From: Clostridiales bacterium
Lineage (GTDB): Bacteria > Bacillota > Clostridia > TANB77 > CAG-508
NCBI GenBank assembly: GCA_003518755.1
Contig: DOYA01000091.1
Location: 1-6,100 of the forward strand
Direction: 5' to 3'
DNA length: 6,100 bases
Below are positions 1-5,154 of the stretch, piece after piece. The translations under genes were made by a program, and so were the position numbers. Under the pieces are notes generated by a model, which saw only the letters and a program-made list of their open reading frames with translations, did not search any database and was not told where the DNA came from. Numbering within the stretch: position 1 is the stretch's first letter; each line of letters begins with the position of its first letter.

Positions 1-1649
1 ATAACTGCAATTAAAATTACTGGTAATGATATCGATTTTAATACAAATAGCATTATTATAAATATTACTGCTATTGATGTTGTATTTACACTATTAAAAT
101 CGTGATCTGAAATTTCTACCAAGTCCTTCATTAAAGGACCTTCTCCTGCTAAAATTGCATTTTCATCATAACCCTTAATAATATTTGTTAATTCTTTTAC
201 TTGTTCATTTAATTCGTCTGTAGCTATTTCGTATTTCGAATTTATTAATATCATTTGATATTTATCACTTTGAAATACTTCTATTAAATCATGAGGTAAT
301 GCTGTTTTTGGAATTCCAATACTTCCTAATTTAGAGTAGCCAATAGCCCATTCAATGCCTTCTATATTTTCTATTTTTTCTATCATTTCATTTGCCTTGT
401 ATTCAGGCATATTCTTATCTACTAATAGCATTTCCATAGAAGCCATATTAAAATCTTCTTTTAATGAATTATTTGCTTGTATACTAGATAGGGTTTCTGG
501 TAAAGATTTATCTAATTTATAATAAACTTCTGTATTTCTATATCCATAAAATGCAATTGGTAATATTACAATAAATAAAACTGCAATTACAACATAGTGT
601 TTTATTATAAAATCTCTTAAATGTGTAAATCTAGGTAATATTTCTTTGTGTTTTGTCTTTTCAATTAATTTATCACATTCTAATATCATTGCTGGTAAAA
701 TTGTAACTACTGAAATAACTCCAAATAGAACACCTTTTGCCATAACTATTCCTATGTCTTTTCCAAGTGTTAAATTCATACTACATAGTGCTAAAAATCC
801 TGCTATTGTTGTAAGTGAACTTCCTAGTACTGAAGTAAATGTTTTTGTAATAGCATTTGCCATTGCATTTTCTTTACTAGATGTATTATTTTTTTCTTGC
901 ACATAACTATGGTATAAAAATATTGCAAAATCCATTGTAACACCTAACTGCAGAACTGCACTTATTGCTTTTGTTATGTAAGATATTTCTCCTAGGAATA
1001 TATTTGTACCCATATTGTATAAAACTGCAATACCTATATTTAGTAATAATAAAATTGGTACAAAATATGAATCTAATGCTAATTGTAAAATTATTAAGCA
1101 TAGTAAAACTGCAATTACAACATATATAACAACTTCTGAGTCTGATAAATTCTTTGTATCTATTAAAGTTGCAGTCATTCCACTAATTTTACATCTTTCA
1201 TCTGTCAATTCTCTGATTTTTTGAACAGAATTCATTGTTTCATCTGATGATATTGGTTCTTTAAAAGTTACTAACATTATTGTTTTGTTTTCATCATATA
1301 GCATGTCTTGCACTTTATCTGGCAACATATTTTTTGGTACCTCTGTTCCAAATAAATCAGCTGCACTAATTACTTTTTCAACATTGTCAATTTCTTTTAT
1401 TTTGTTTTCTAACTTCAATATCTCTTTATTTTTCATATTTTCCAATATAACTACAGAAAATCCACCCATATCAAAGTCTTCTGATAATATTTTTTCTCCT
1501 TGTACTGTTTCAATGTTTTCTGGCAAATATACTAGAATATCATAATTAATTCTTGTTGATTTCATTCCTAATATTGCAGGTATTAACAAAATAAGTGCAA
1601 TAATAAGAATTATCTTTCTATGTTTACATACAAAATTTCCGAATAGCAT
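1..1649 (-). CDS. MMPL/RND-family membrane transporter, partial (C-terminus beyond window)
   Basis: This is a proton-driven RND-superfamily exporter of the MMPL type, probably moving lipids, hydrophobic drugs or peptides across the cytoplasmic membrane; the substrate is unknown. The frame is open from ATG 1649 to the left edge, giving 549 residues of what is usually about 700 in Firmicutes. A basic start (CKHRK) precedes TM1 (about 13-28). A soluble porter domain spans about 30-170. A cluster of membrane segments lies at about 174-325, then a cytosolic linker (about 326-345) and TM7 (about 350-368). A second porter domain (about 370-520) and the start of another TM bundle (from about 524) follow. 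The TM segment with VTMDFAIFLYHSY carries D240-F241, matching the Asp-aromatic pair expected for proton relay. The start is fixed by a TGA codon just upstream in frame and by family-like MLFGNFVCKHRK. It is divergent from a TetR-type gene, with an operator between them. Confidence 0.93.
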   Translation of the reverse strand, partial: MLFGNFVCKHRKIILIIALILLIPAILGMKSTRINYDILVYLPENIETVQGEKILSEDFDMGGFSVVILENMKNKEILKLENKIKEIDNVEKVISAADLFGTEVPKNMLPDKVQDMLYDENKTIMLVTFKEPISSDETMNSVQKIRELTDERCKISGMTATLIDTKNLSDSEVVIYVVIAVLLCLIILQLALDSYFVPILLLLNIGIAVLYNMGTNIFLGEISYITKAISAVLQLGVTMDFAIFLYHSYVQEKNNTSSKENAMANAITKTFTSVLGSSLTTIAGFLALCSMNLTLGKDIGIVMAKGVLFGVISVVTILPAMILECDKLIEKTKHKEILPRFTHLRDFIIKHYVVIAVLFIVILPIAFYGYRNTEVYYKLDKSLPETLSSIQANNSLKEDFNMASMEMLLVDKNMPEYKANEMIEKIENIEGIEWAIGYSKLGSIGIPKTALPHDLIEVFQSDKYQMILINSKYEIATDELNEQVKELTNIIKGYDENAILAGEGPLMKDLVEISDHDFNSVNTTSIAVIFIIMLFVLKSISLPVILIAV

Positions 1650-1664
1650 TCATTTTTTACTTAT

Positions 1665-1670
1665 CCCTTC
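1665..1670 (-). promoter_or_regulatory. Ribosome binding site of the MMPL gene
   Basis: GAAGGG reads on the minus strand. It lies 15 nt before the exporter's ATG (1649) but 11 nt before an earlier, out-of-frame ATG (1653). The spacing to the true start is unusually long, which makes the overlapping ATGAATG arrangement notable. Confidence 0.6.
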
Positions 1671-1674
1671 TTTC

Positions 1675-1687
1675 TGACCAACGGTCA
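1675..1687. promoter_or_regulatory. TetR-family operator, perfect inverted repeat
   Basis: TGACC-AAC-GGTCA is a perfect 5-bp inverted repeat around a 3-bp centre and stands out as GC-rich in an AT-rich gap. It covers the predicted transcription start of the exporter promoter (+1 near 1687) and lies before the SD. A bound repressor would therefore block initiation. The divergent TetR-type protein encoded at 1861-2451 is the obvious ligand. The arrangement is seen directly; binding is inferred from how TetR-family repressors usually work. Confidence 0.8.
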
Positions 1688-1693
1688 TTTTTT

Positions 1694-1723
1694 ATTATAG
1701 CACAATCTATAACAATCTGTCAA
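1694..1723 (-). promoter_or_regulatory. Promoter of the MMPL gene (sigma-A type, extended -10)
   Basis: On the minus strand TTGACA (1723-1718) is a perfect -35, followed by an 18-bp spacer and a perfect -10 TATAAT (1699-1694) preceded by TGC, the extended -10 motif. Initiation is expected near 1687, inside the TGACC-AAC-GGTCA operator. So strong a promoter under a repressor site suggests a gene kept off until induced. Confidence 0.85.
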
Positions 1724-1806
1724 TCATTATTAATAAATTTTTGTTTTTTCTTTTATTTGCTGTAATTCAGTCACTAATTTAAATTTCATAAATTTCAAAC
1801 AACATA

Positions 1807-1835
1807 TTGACTAATCGTACAAAATATGACATAAT
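1807..1835 (+). promoter_or_regulatory. Promoter of the TetR-type regulator
   Basis: TTGACT (1807-1812) is the -35, with a 17-bp spacer and -10 CATAAT (1830-1835) preceded by TGA (extended -10). The start would be near 1842, giving a leader of under 20 nt that begins almost at the SD. A perfect tandem 9-bp AT-rich repeat lies just upstream (1780-1797). Confidence 0.7.
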
Positions 1836-1860
1836 ATTACTCGAAGGGAGAAGATATCAA

Positions 1861-2451
1861 ATGGCACAGGAATTTTCAAATGATAAAAAACAAAGATTAT
1901 TAGATACTGCCTTTTCATTATTTTCTGATAAAGGCATAAAAAACACTTCTATTCAAGAAATTGTAGATAATGCTAATGTTGCAAAAGGAACTTTTTATTT
2001 ATACTTTAAAGATAAATACGAACTTCAAGATATTTTAATCACAACAAAATCAGAAAAATTATTTAATGAAGCATTAAATGAACTTAGAAAAAACTATATT
2101 CAGAACTTTTCTGATCAAATAATCTTTATTATAAATTATGTAATTGATGAATTAAAAAAGAAACCCTTGCTTTTAAAATTTATTTCTAAAAATTTATCTT
2201 GGGGTATTTATAATAAATCACTTATAAAAATATACGATAATGGAGAAAATAGCGAATCTAGTTTTTACAGTTTATTTTTAAAGGGTGTAAAAGAGAATAA
2301 TATTAAACTAGATAATCCAGAAGTAACACTTTTCATGATAATAGAACTTGTTAGTTCTACATGCTTCACTTCTATTTTAGATAAAAGACCTCTTCCTATT
2401 GATGAATATAAACCATATTTATATAATGCTATTAGACAATTTATTAAATAA
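1861..2451 (+). CDS. TetR/AcrR-family transcriptional regulator
   Basis: This is a 196-residue ligand-responsive DNA-binding repressor of usual TetR-family length. The N-terminal three-helix domain (about 9-55) carries the family signature: LLDTAFSLFSDKGIKNTS, then IQEIVDNANVAKGTFYLYFK, whose recognition-helix end GTFYLYF is typical. Residues from about 60 on form the helical, divergent ligand-binding and dimer domain; its ligand cannot be read from sequence. The start is ATG 1861, 10 nt after a strong SD (GAAGGGAG, 1843-1850). A longer frame from TTG 1807 is rejected because that TTG is part of the -35 box. The gene is divergent from the MMPL exporter with a perfect palindrome at the exporter's start, so it very probably represses that exporter. 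It ends at a terminator shared with hsp20. Confidence 0.93.
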   Translation: MAQEFSNDKKQRLLDTAFSLFSDKGIKNTSIQEIVDNANVAKGTFYLYFKDKYELQDILITTKSEKLFNEALNELRKNYIQNFSDQIIFIINYVIDELKKKPLLLKFISKNLSWGIYNKSLIKIYDNGENSESSFYSLFLKGVKENNIKLDNPEVTLFMIIELVSSTCFTSILDKRPLPIDEYKPYLYNAIRQFIK

Positions 2452-2466
2452 TTCATATATATTAAA

Positions 2467-2500
2467 TAAGGAAATGATTCTATATAGAACCATTTCCTTA
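2467..2500. terminator. Bidirectional terminator between the TetR-type gene and hsp20
   Basis: TAAGGAAATG (2467-2476) pairs with CATTTCCTTA (2491-2500). One A-C mismatch follows, then TTC/GAA pairs around loop TATATA (2481-2486). Both sides are AT-rich with short T runs rather than one long T tract. It lies between the stops of two converging genes (2451 and 2506), so it can serve both strands. Confidence 0.8.
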
Positions 2501-2505
2501 TAATA

Positions 2506-2931
2506 TTATTTAATTTCAATATGTTTTGCTTCTGGAAGTTCTTTTCTTTCTTCTTTTTTAGGAATACAAATCTTTAGTATTCCATTTTTAAATTCAGCAC
2601 TTACCTCTTCTTCTTTAATTTGCTCTCCTACATAAAAACTTCTTGAACAATGTCCGTAATATCTTTCCTTATGAACATATTTGCCCTTTTCTTCTTTGTC
2701 ATCTTCTTTCTTAACCTCAGCTGTTACTTCCAAATATCCATCTTTTAATGATAGATTGATGTTTTCTTTTTCATATCCAGGAAGATCCATTTCAATAATG
2801 TATTTATCTTTTTTGTCTCTTATGTCTGTTTTCATTATTGTACTTTCTCTTCTAATTGGAAAGAAATCATCTCCTTCAAAGAAATCTCTGAACAAATCAA
2901 ATTCGTTCCTTTTTCTTGGTATCATCATCAT
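2506..2931 (-). CDS. Small heat-shock protein, Hsp20/alpha-crystallin family
   Basis: This is an ATP-independent cytosolic holdase chaperone that binds unfolding proteins and forms oligomers. It is 141 residues, normal for bacterial Hsp20. The short N-terminal arm (1-33) contains FDLFRDFFEGDDFFPIRRE. The alpha-crystallin domain spans about 34-125 and opens with TDIRDKKDKYIIEMDLPGYE, typical of bacterial class A proteins. It ends with AEFKNGILKICIPK, the conserved A-x-x-x-N-G-(I/V)-L signature. A C-terminal I-x-I anchor (IEI, 138-140) is present. The start is the first of three consecutive ATGs (2931), 8 nt after SD AAAGGAG (2940-2946). A longer frame from GTG 2994 would place that SD inside the gene. 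It appears to be monocistronic, with a CIRCE-overlapped promoter upstream. Confidence 0.96.
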   Translation of the reverse strand: MMMIPRKRNEFDLFRDFFEGDDFFPIRRESTIMKTDIRDKKDKYIIEMDLPGYEKENINLSLKDGYLEVTAEVKKEDDKEEKGKYVHKERYYGHCSRSFYVGEQIKEEEVSAEFKNGILKICIPKKEERKELPEAKHIEIK

Positions 2932-2939
2932 AAAAACCA

Positions 2940-2946
2940 CTCCTTT
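2940..2946 (-). promoter_or_regulatory. Ribosome binding site deciding the hsp20 start
   Basis: AAAGGAG lies 8 nt before the first ATG of ATGATGATG. It selects 2931 over the upstream GTG at 2994. Confidence 0.85.
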
Positions 2947-2999
2947 TACAAAATAATTTTTTATGTGTTGATACTCTGTTTCAAGGGTATGCACATATA

Positions 3000-3015
3000 T
3001 GTAATTCTCATTACA
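3000..3015 (-). other. 5'-end hairpin in the hsp20 leader
   Basis: The minus-strand transcript reads TGTAAT-GAGA-ATTACA, a 6-bp stem closed by a GNRA-type GAGA tetraloop. It falls at or within a few bases of the predicted hsp20 transcription start (about 3014-3016). Such 5' hairpins can protect mRNA from decay. Its role here is inferred. Confidence 0.4.
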
Positions 3016-3020
3016 CTTAT

Positions 3021-3048
3021 ATTATATCACTATTTTTAGCAATGTCAA
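3021..3048 (-). promoter_or_regulatory. hsp20 promoter (sigma-A type, extended -10)
   Basis: The -35 TTGACA (3048-3043) is perfect. After a 16-bp spacer comes a perfect -10 TATAAT (3026-3021) preceded by TGA. The -35 lies inside the CIRCE element, so repressor and RNA polymerase would compete. The leader to the hsp20 ATG is about 80 nt. Confidence 0.85.
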
Positions 3049-3062
3049 GTATAGAGTGCTAA
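3036..3062. promoter_or_regulatory. CIRCE operator (HrcA binding site)
   Basis: The arms are TTAGCAATG and GAGTGCTAA with a 9-nt centre. This matches the CIRCE consensus TTAGCACTC-N9-GAGTGCTAA at 16 of 18 arm positions with the exact spacing. It overlaps the hsp20 -35 box. HrcA is the known CIRCE repressor in Gram-positive bacteria; its gene is not in this window. The match is seen directly and control by HrcA is inferred. Confidence 0.88.
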
Positions 3063-3066
3063 TTTT

Positions 3067-3087
3067 TTGTGAATTTCTTGTGAATTT
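3067..3087. repeat. Two 10-bp direct repeats upstream of the hsp20 promoter
   Basis: TTGTGAATTT occurs at 3067-3076 and again at 3078-3087, an 11-bp period, about one helical turn. The pair lies just upstream of CIRCE relative to hsp20. The spacing allows a same-face protein site, but no known operator is matched. Confidence 0.5.
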
Positions 3088-3114
3088 TTAAAACATCAAA
3101 ATATTGCGAACTTT

Positions 3115-3885
3115 TTAGTTAGTCTTTTCTCTGACATATTCATTTATGATACTTCGTATGTTTTCCATTCTCTCACTTGTTACTTTATTTGTATATTTAA
3201 ATTTATCAATTAAAATATCTACATAATTATTATCTTTTATAACATCAAAAGTTTCTTTGAAATTTAAATCAAATACAAATGCTAAAATACATATCCAATA
3301 ATCTAATGGATACACTCTATCATGAATATCAACGCATTCTCTTTTTAGAACGCTGTTATATACATTATCAGATATTAATGAATCATTAAATTCCTCAATT
3401 TTAGAAAATTTACCTAAAAATCGTTCTTCAATACTTTCTACTCTAAAATTATCTAGTTTATCTGCATCTCTTATTATTTTTGCATGAAGTAGTTCTCTTC
3501 CATTTAATCCTGATTCTATGTTTAATTTATTATGGTTTTCAATAGCTTTTTTTATAATAATATCGTATAAATCATCTAAAATAAACTTTCGAATAAGATT
3601 ATCCTCAAATAAAATCTTCGACGCATATAATGCATGATCATTTCTTATACTATCATAAACTTTTATTGTTTTTAATTCTTCAAATCTACCAATATCATGT
3701 AAATAAGCAATAAGTTGTGCAAGAGCAATATCTTCATCTGATAGTTGCTTATGTTCAGCTATACTTTTTGCGTTTTCTACAACATGCATAGTATGAACCA
3801 CTTTTAAGTTGAATCCCGGATCTTGATAATTATAATTATTTATGAATTCTTTAAAAGACTTTTTTACTCTTTGTAAATCAATCAT
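3115..3885 (-). CDS. HD-domain metal-dependent hydrolase of unknown substrate
   Basis: This is a 256-residue protein of the HD superfamily, metal-dependent phosphohydrolases acting on nucleotides or other phosphoesters; the substrate cannot be told from sequence. The metal-site pattern is visible: H31 in KVVHTMHV, the H63-D64 doublet in AYLHDIGRFEE, further histidines at 84 (NDHA) and 118 (ENHNK), and D140 in IIRDADKLDN. The HDIGRFE form is typical of small stand-alone Clostridia proteins. There is no signal peptide or membrane segment, so it is probably cytosolic. The rest (about 150-256) is helical-looking, with aromatics in YPLDYWICILAFVFD. ATG 3885 follows TAGGGG by 6 nt. No strong terminator is seen after its stop, so some read-through into hsp20 is possible. 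Confidence 0.85.
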   Translation of the reverse strand: MIDLQRVKKSFKEFINNYNYQDPGFNLKVVHTMHVVENAKSIAEHKQLSDEDIALAQLIAYLHDIGRFEELKTIKVYDSIRNDHALYASKILFEDNLIRKFILDDLYDIIIKKAIENHNKLNIESGLNGRELLHAKIIRDADKLDNFRVESIEERFLGKFSKIEEFNDSLISDNVYNSVLKRECVDIHDRVYPLDYWICILAFVFDLNFKETFDVIKDNNYVDILIDKFKYTNKVTSERMENIRSIINEYVREKTN

Positions 3886-3938
3886 TATTATCCCCTAACC
3901 TTTCAATCGTTCCAATAAGTATAAAATCTATATTTGCA

Positions 3939-3944
3939 ATTATA
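3939..3944 (-). promoter_or_regulatory. Probable -10 element of the HD-domain gene
   Basis: TATAAT on the minus strand is preceded by TGG, an extended -10. No good -35 box stands 16-18 bp upstream, so the extended motif would have to carry recognition. The predicted leader is about 45 nt to ATG 3885. Confidence 0.55.
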
Positions 3945-3990
3945 CCACATAACATTTATTTTTCATACACTTTTATATATAATGTTTTCA

Positions 3991-4017
3991 AAAAAAGCAG
4001 GACCTCTCCTGCTTTTT
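3991..4017 (-). terminator. Rho-independent terminator of the sigma/anti-sigma unit
   Basis: GCAGGA (3997-4002) pairs with TCCTGC (4007-4012) around a 4-nt loop. The stem is flanked by A6 and T5 runs, so on the minus strand it ends in a six-T tract. It begins 12 nt past the anti-sigma stop codon. Its symmetry would also let it work on the plus strand, where no gene precedes it. Confidence 0.92.
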
Positions 4018-4029
4018 CTATAAACACTC

Positions 4030-5100
4030 TCATTTTACTTTTTCCAATTCAACTATCACTTCTTCCCCATTTGTTTTAAAAAGATGAACTTTCAAATTAT
4101 CAGTAGCATTAAAACTTGTTAAATTAAAAGTATTATAATATCTCACTTCTCCATTTTGATTAACACTTATTTCTCCATCTCCATCAGATCTATGTGAAGG
4201 ATAATATTTTGTTCCATCTGAAGTTTCTACACATTCATTTTCATTGTAAGATATTCCGCTACAATTATTTAATTTTATCTTAAATGCAGTATTTGACAAT
4301 ACAGCACTTCCGAATTTATAATTATTATCACTTATAGAAGTCATTTTATACTCAATTAAATCTGCCTTTGCCATTTTTGATGGTACATCAATTTCGAAGC
4401 TCCATTCGCCATTGTATATAGTATCTTTGGGTTCGTCATCTTCCCAGCGTCTTTGTCTGATCTTATTAAATGTTACAAATAATTTCTTTGAAGATGGAAA
4501 GTTTTTAGGATTTCCAGTTGCAGTTAAATAATATTTTATTTCATTTTCGCTTATTTTTTCTATAGTGCCTCCATATGCACCTTCATAGCTATCATAATTT
4601 TCTCTTGCTTCTTGTTCGTTTTTATATAATGAGGTCCTTTCTTCAACTTCAAGTTCGTGAGTTGCAAAAACTTTTTCATTTTTTTCATTCATTACTTTTA
4701 AATCCATAACATCGATTTTACTTTCATTAGCCAACATTTTACTTAAATCATAATTTGAATCAAATTTTAGATTTATGCTTATATCAAAGTTATGTGCATC
4801 TAACAAAAATGATTCTATATTTGCAGTTATTCCATTTGCTTCTATACATCTTGTATTTACATCTTCATAATACTCATATTGCATGGCAGTTGCTATTCCA
4901 TCACTAATATTTGCGCCAAATTTATTAATAATCATGTTTGTTGCAAAAACAACTCCTGTAGTAGATAGTGCAATACATGCAGCAATTCCTATGCTTTTTC
5001 CAATACTAATTTTCCTTTTATTCATAACTATATCCTCCTCTTTTTCATTTGATATAGCTATTTTCATTTTAACTTTTTCATAAATTATTTCAGTATTCAT
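4030..5100 (-). CDS. Membrane-anchored DUF4179-like protein, probable anti-sigma factor
   Basis: A 356-residue single-pass membrane protein, probably holding the upstream sigma factor inactive at the membrane until an external signal arrives. The cytosolic part (1-34) starts MNTEIIYEKVKMKIAISNE, a form I associate with Clostridia anti-sigma factors beside ECF genes. The membrane helix is about 35-55 (IGIAACIALSTTGVVFA). The outer domain (56-356) begins ISDGIATAMQYEYYEDVNTR and ANGITANIESFLLDAHNFDI, resembling DUF4179; the C-terminal third looks beta-rich and may be a second domain. There is no lipobox or zinc-binding HxxxCxxC motif. ATG 5100 follows AAGGAA by 11 nt. An internal ATG at 5025 (residue 26) has a better SD and would make a form lacking most of the cytosolic segment. 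It lies 54 nt after the sigma stop and ends at a strong terminator. Confidence 0.8.
   Translation of the reverse strand: MNTEIIYEKVKMKIAISNEKEEDIVMNKRKISIGKSIGIAACIALSTTGVVFATNMIINKFGANISDGIATAMQYEYYEDVNTRCIEANGITANIESFLLDAHNFDISINLKFDSNYDLSKMLANESKIDVMDLKVMNEKNEKVFATHELEVEERTSLYKNEQEARENYDSYEGAYGGTIEKISENEIKYYLTATGNPKNFPSSKKLFVTFNKIRQRRWEDDEPKDTIYNGEWSFEIDVPSKMAKADLIEYKMTSISDNNYKFGSAVLSNTAFKIKLNNCSGISYNENECVETSDGTKYYPSHRSDGDGEISVNQNGEVRYYNTFNLTSFNATDNLKVHLFKTNGEEVIVELEKVK
5034..5040 (-). promoter_or_regulatory. Internal Shine-Dalgarno before ATG 5025 in the anti-sigma gene
   Basis: GAGGAGG, a near-perfect anti-16S match, lies exactly 8 nt before the in-frame ATG at 5025. It is stronger and better spaced than the SD for ATG 5100 (GGGAAAGGAA, 5111-5120). 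It encodes part of KEEDIV, so it could be a codon coincidence or a genuine second start. Confidence 0.5.
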
Positions 5101-5154
5101 AAAAAATCCATTCCTTTCCCGCTTCTCTCACAAGGCACATATAGTCTTTTTTAA

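Noticed and set aside
646..1545. Three plus-strand open frames (646-906, 1015-1224, 1285-1545)
   Set aside because: They lie opposite the continuous MMPL frame, lack SD sequences and have low-complexity composition typical of antisense shadows.
2265..2519. Minus-strand frame opposite the end of the TetR-type gene
   Set aside because: It overlaps a well-supported gene and the shared terminator, with no family features.
2681..2956. Plus-strand frame opposite hsp20
   Set aside because: Antisense shadow of a clear Hsp20 gene, with no SD and no recognisable protein features.
2932..2994. N-terminal extension of Hsp20 from GTG 2994
   Set aside because: It would place the strong SD (2940-2946) inside the coding region, and the extra residues do not resemble an Hsp20 start.
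3905..3917. AATCGTTCCAATA, also found at 5590-5602
   Set aside because: One copy is in a leader and the other in sigma coding sequence. A 13-mer match in a 6-kb AT-rich window is plausible by chance.
4883..5083. Plus-strand hydrophobic frame opposite the anti-sigma gene
   Set aside because: Its hydrophobicity reflects the complement of the membrane-helix codons; there is no SD.
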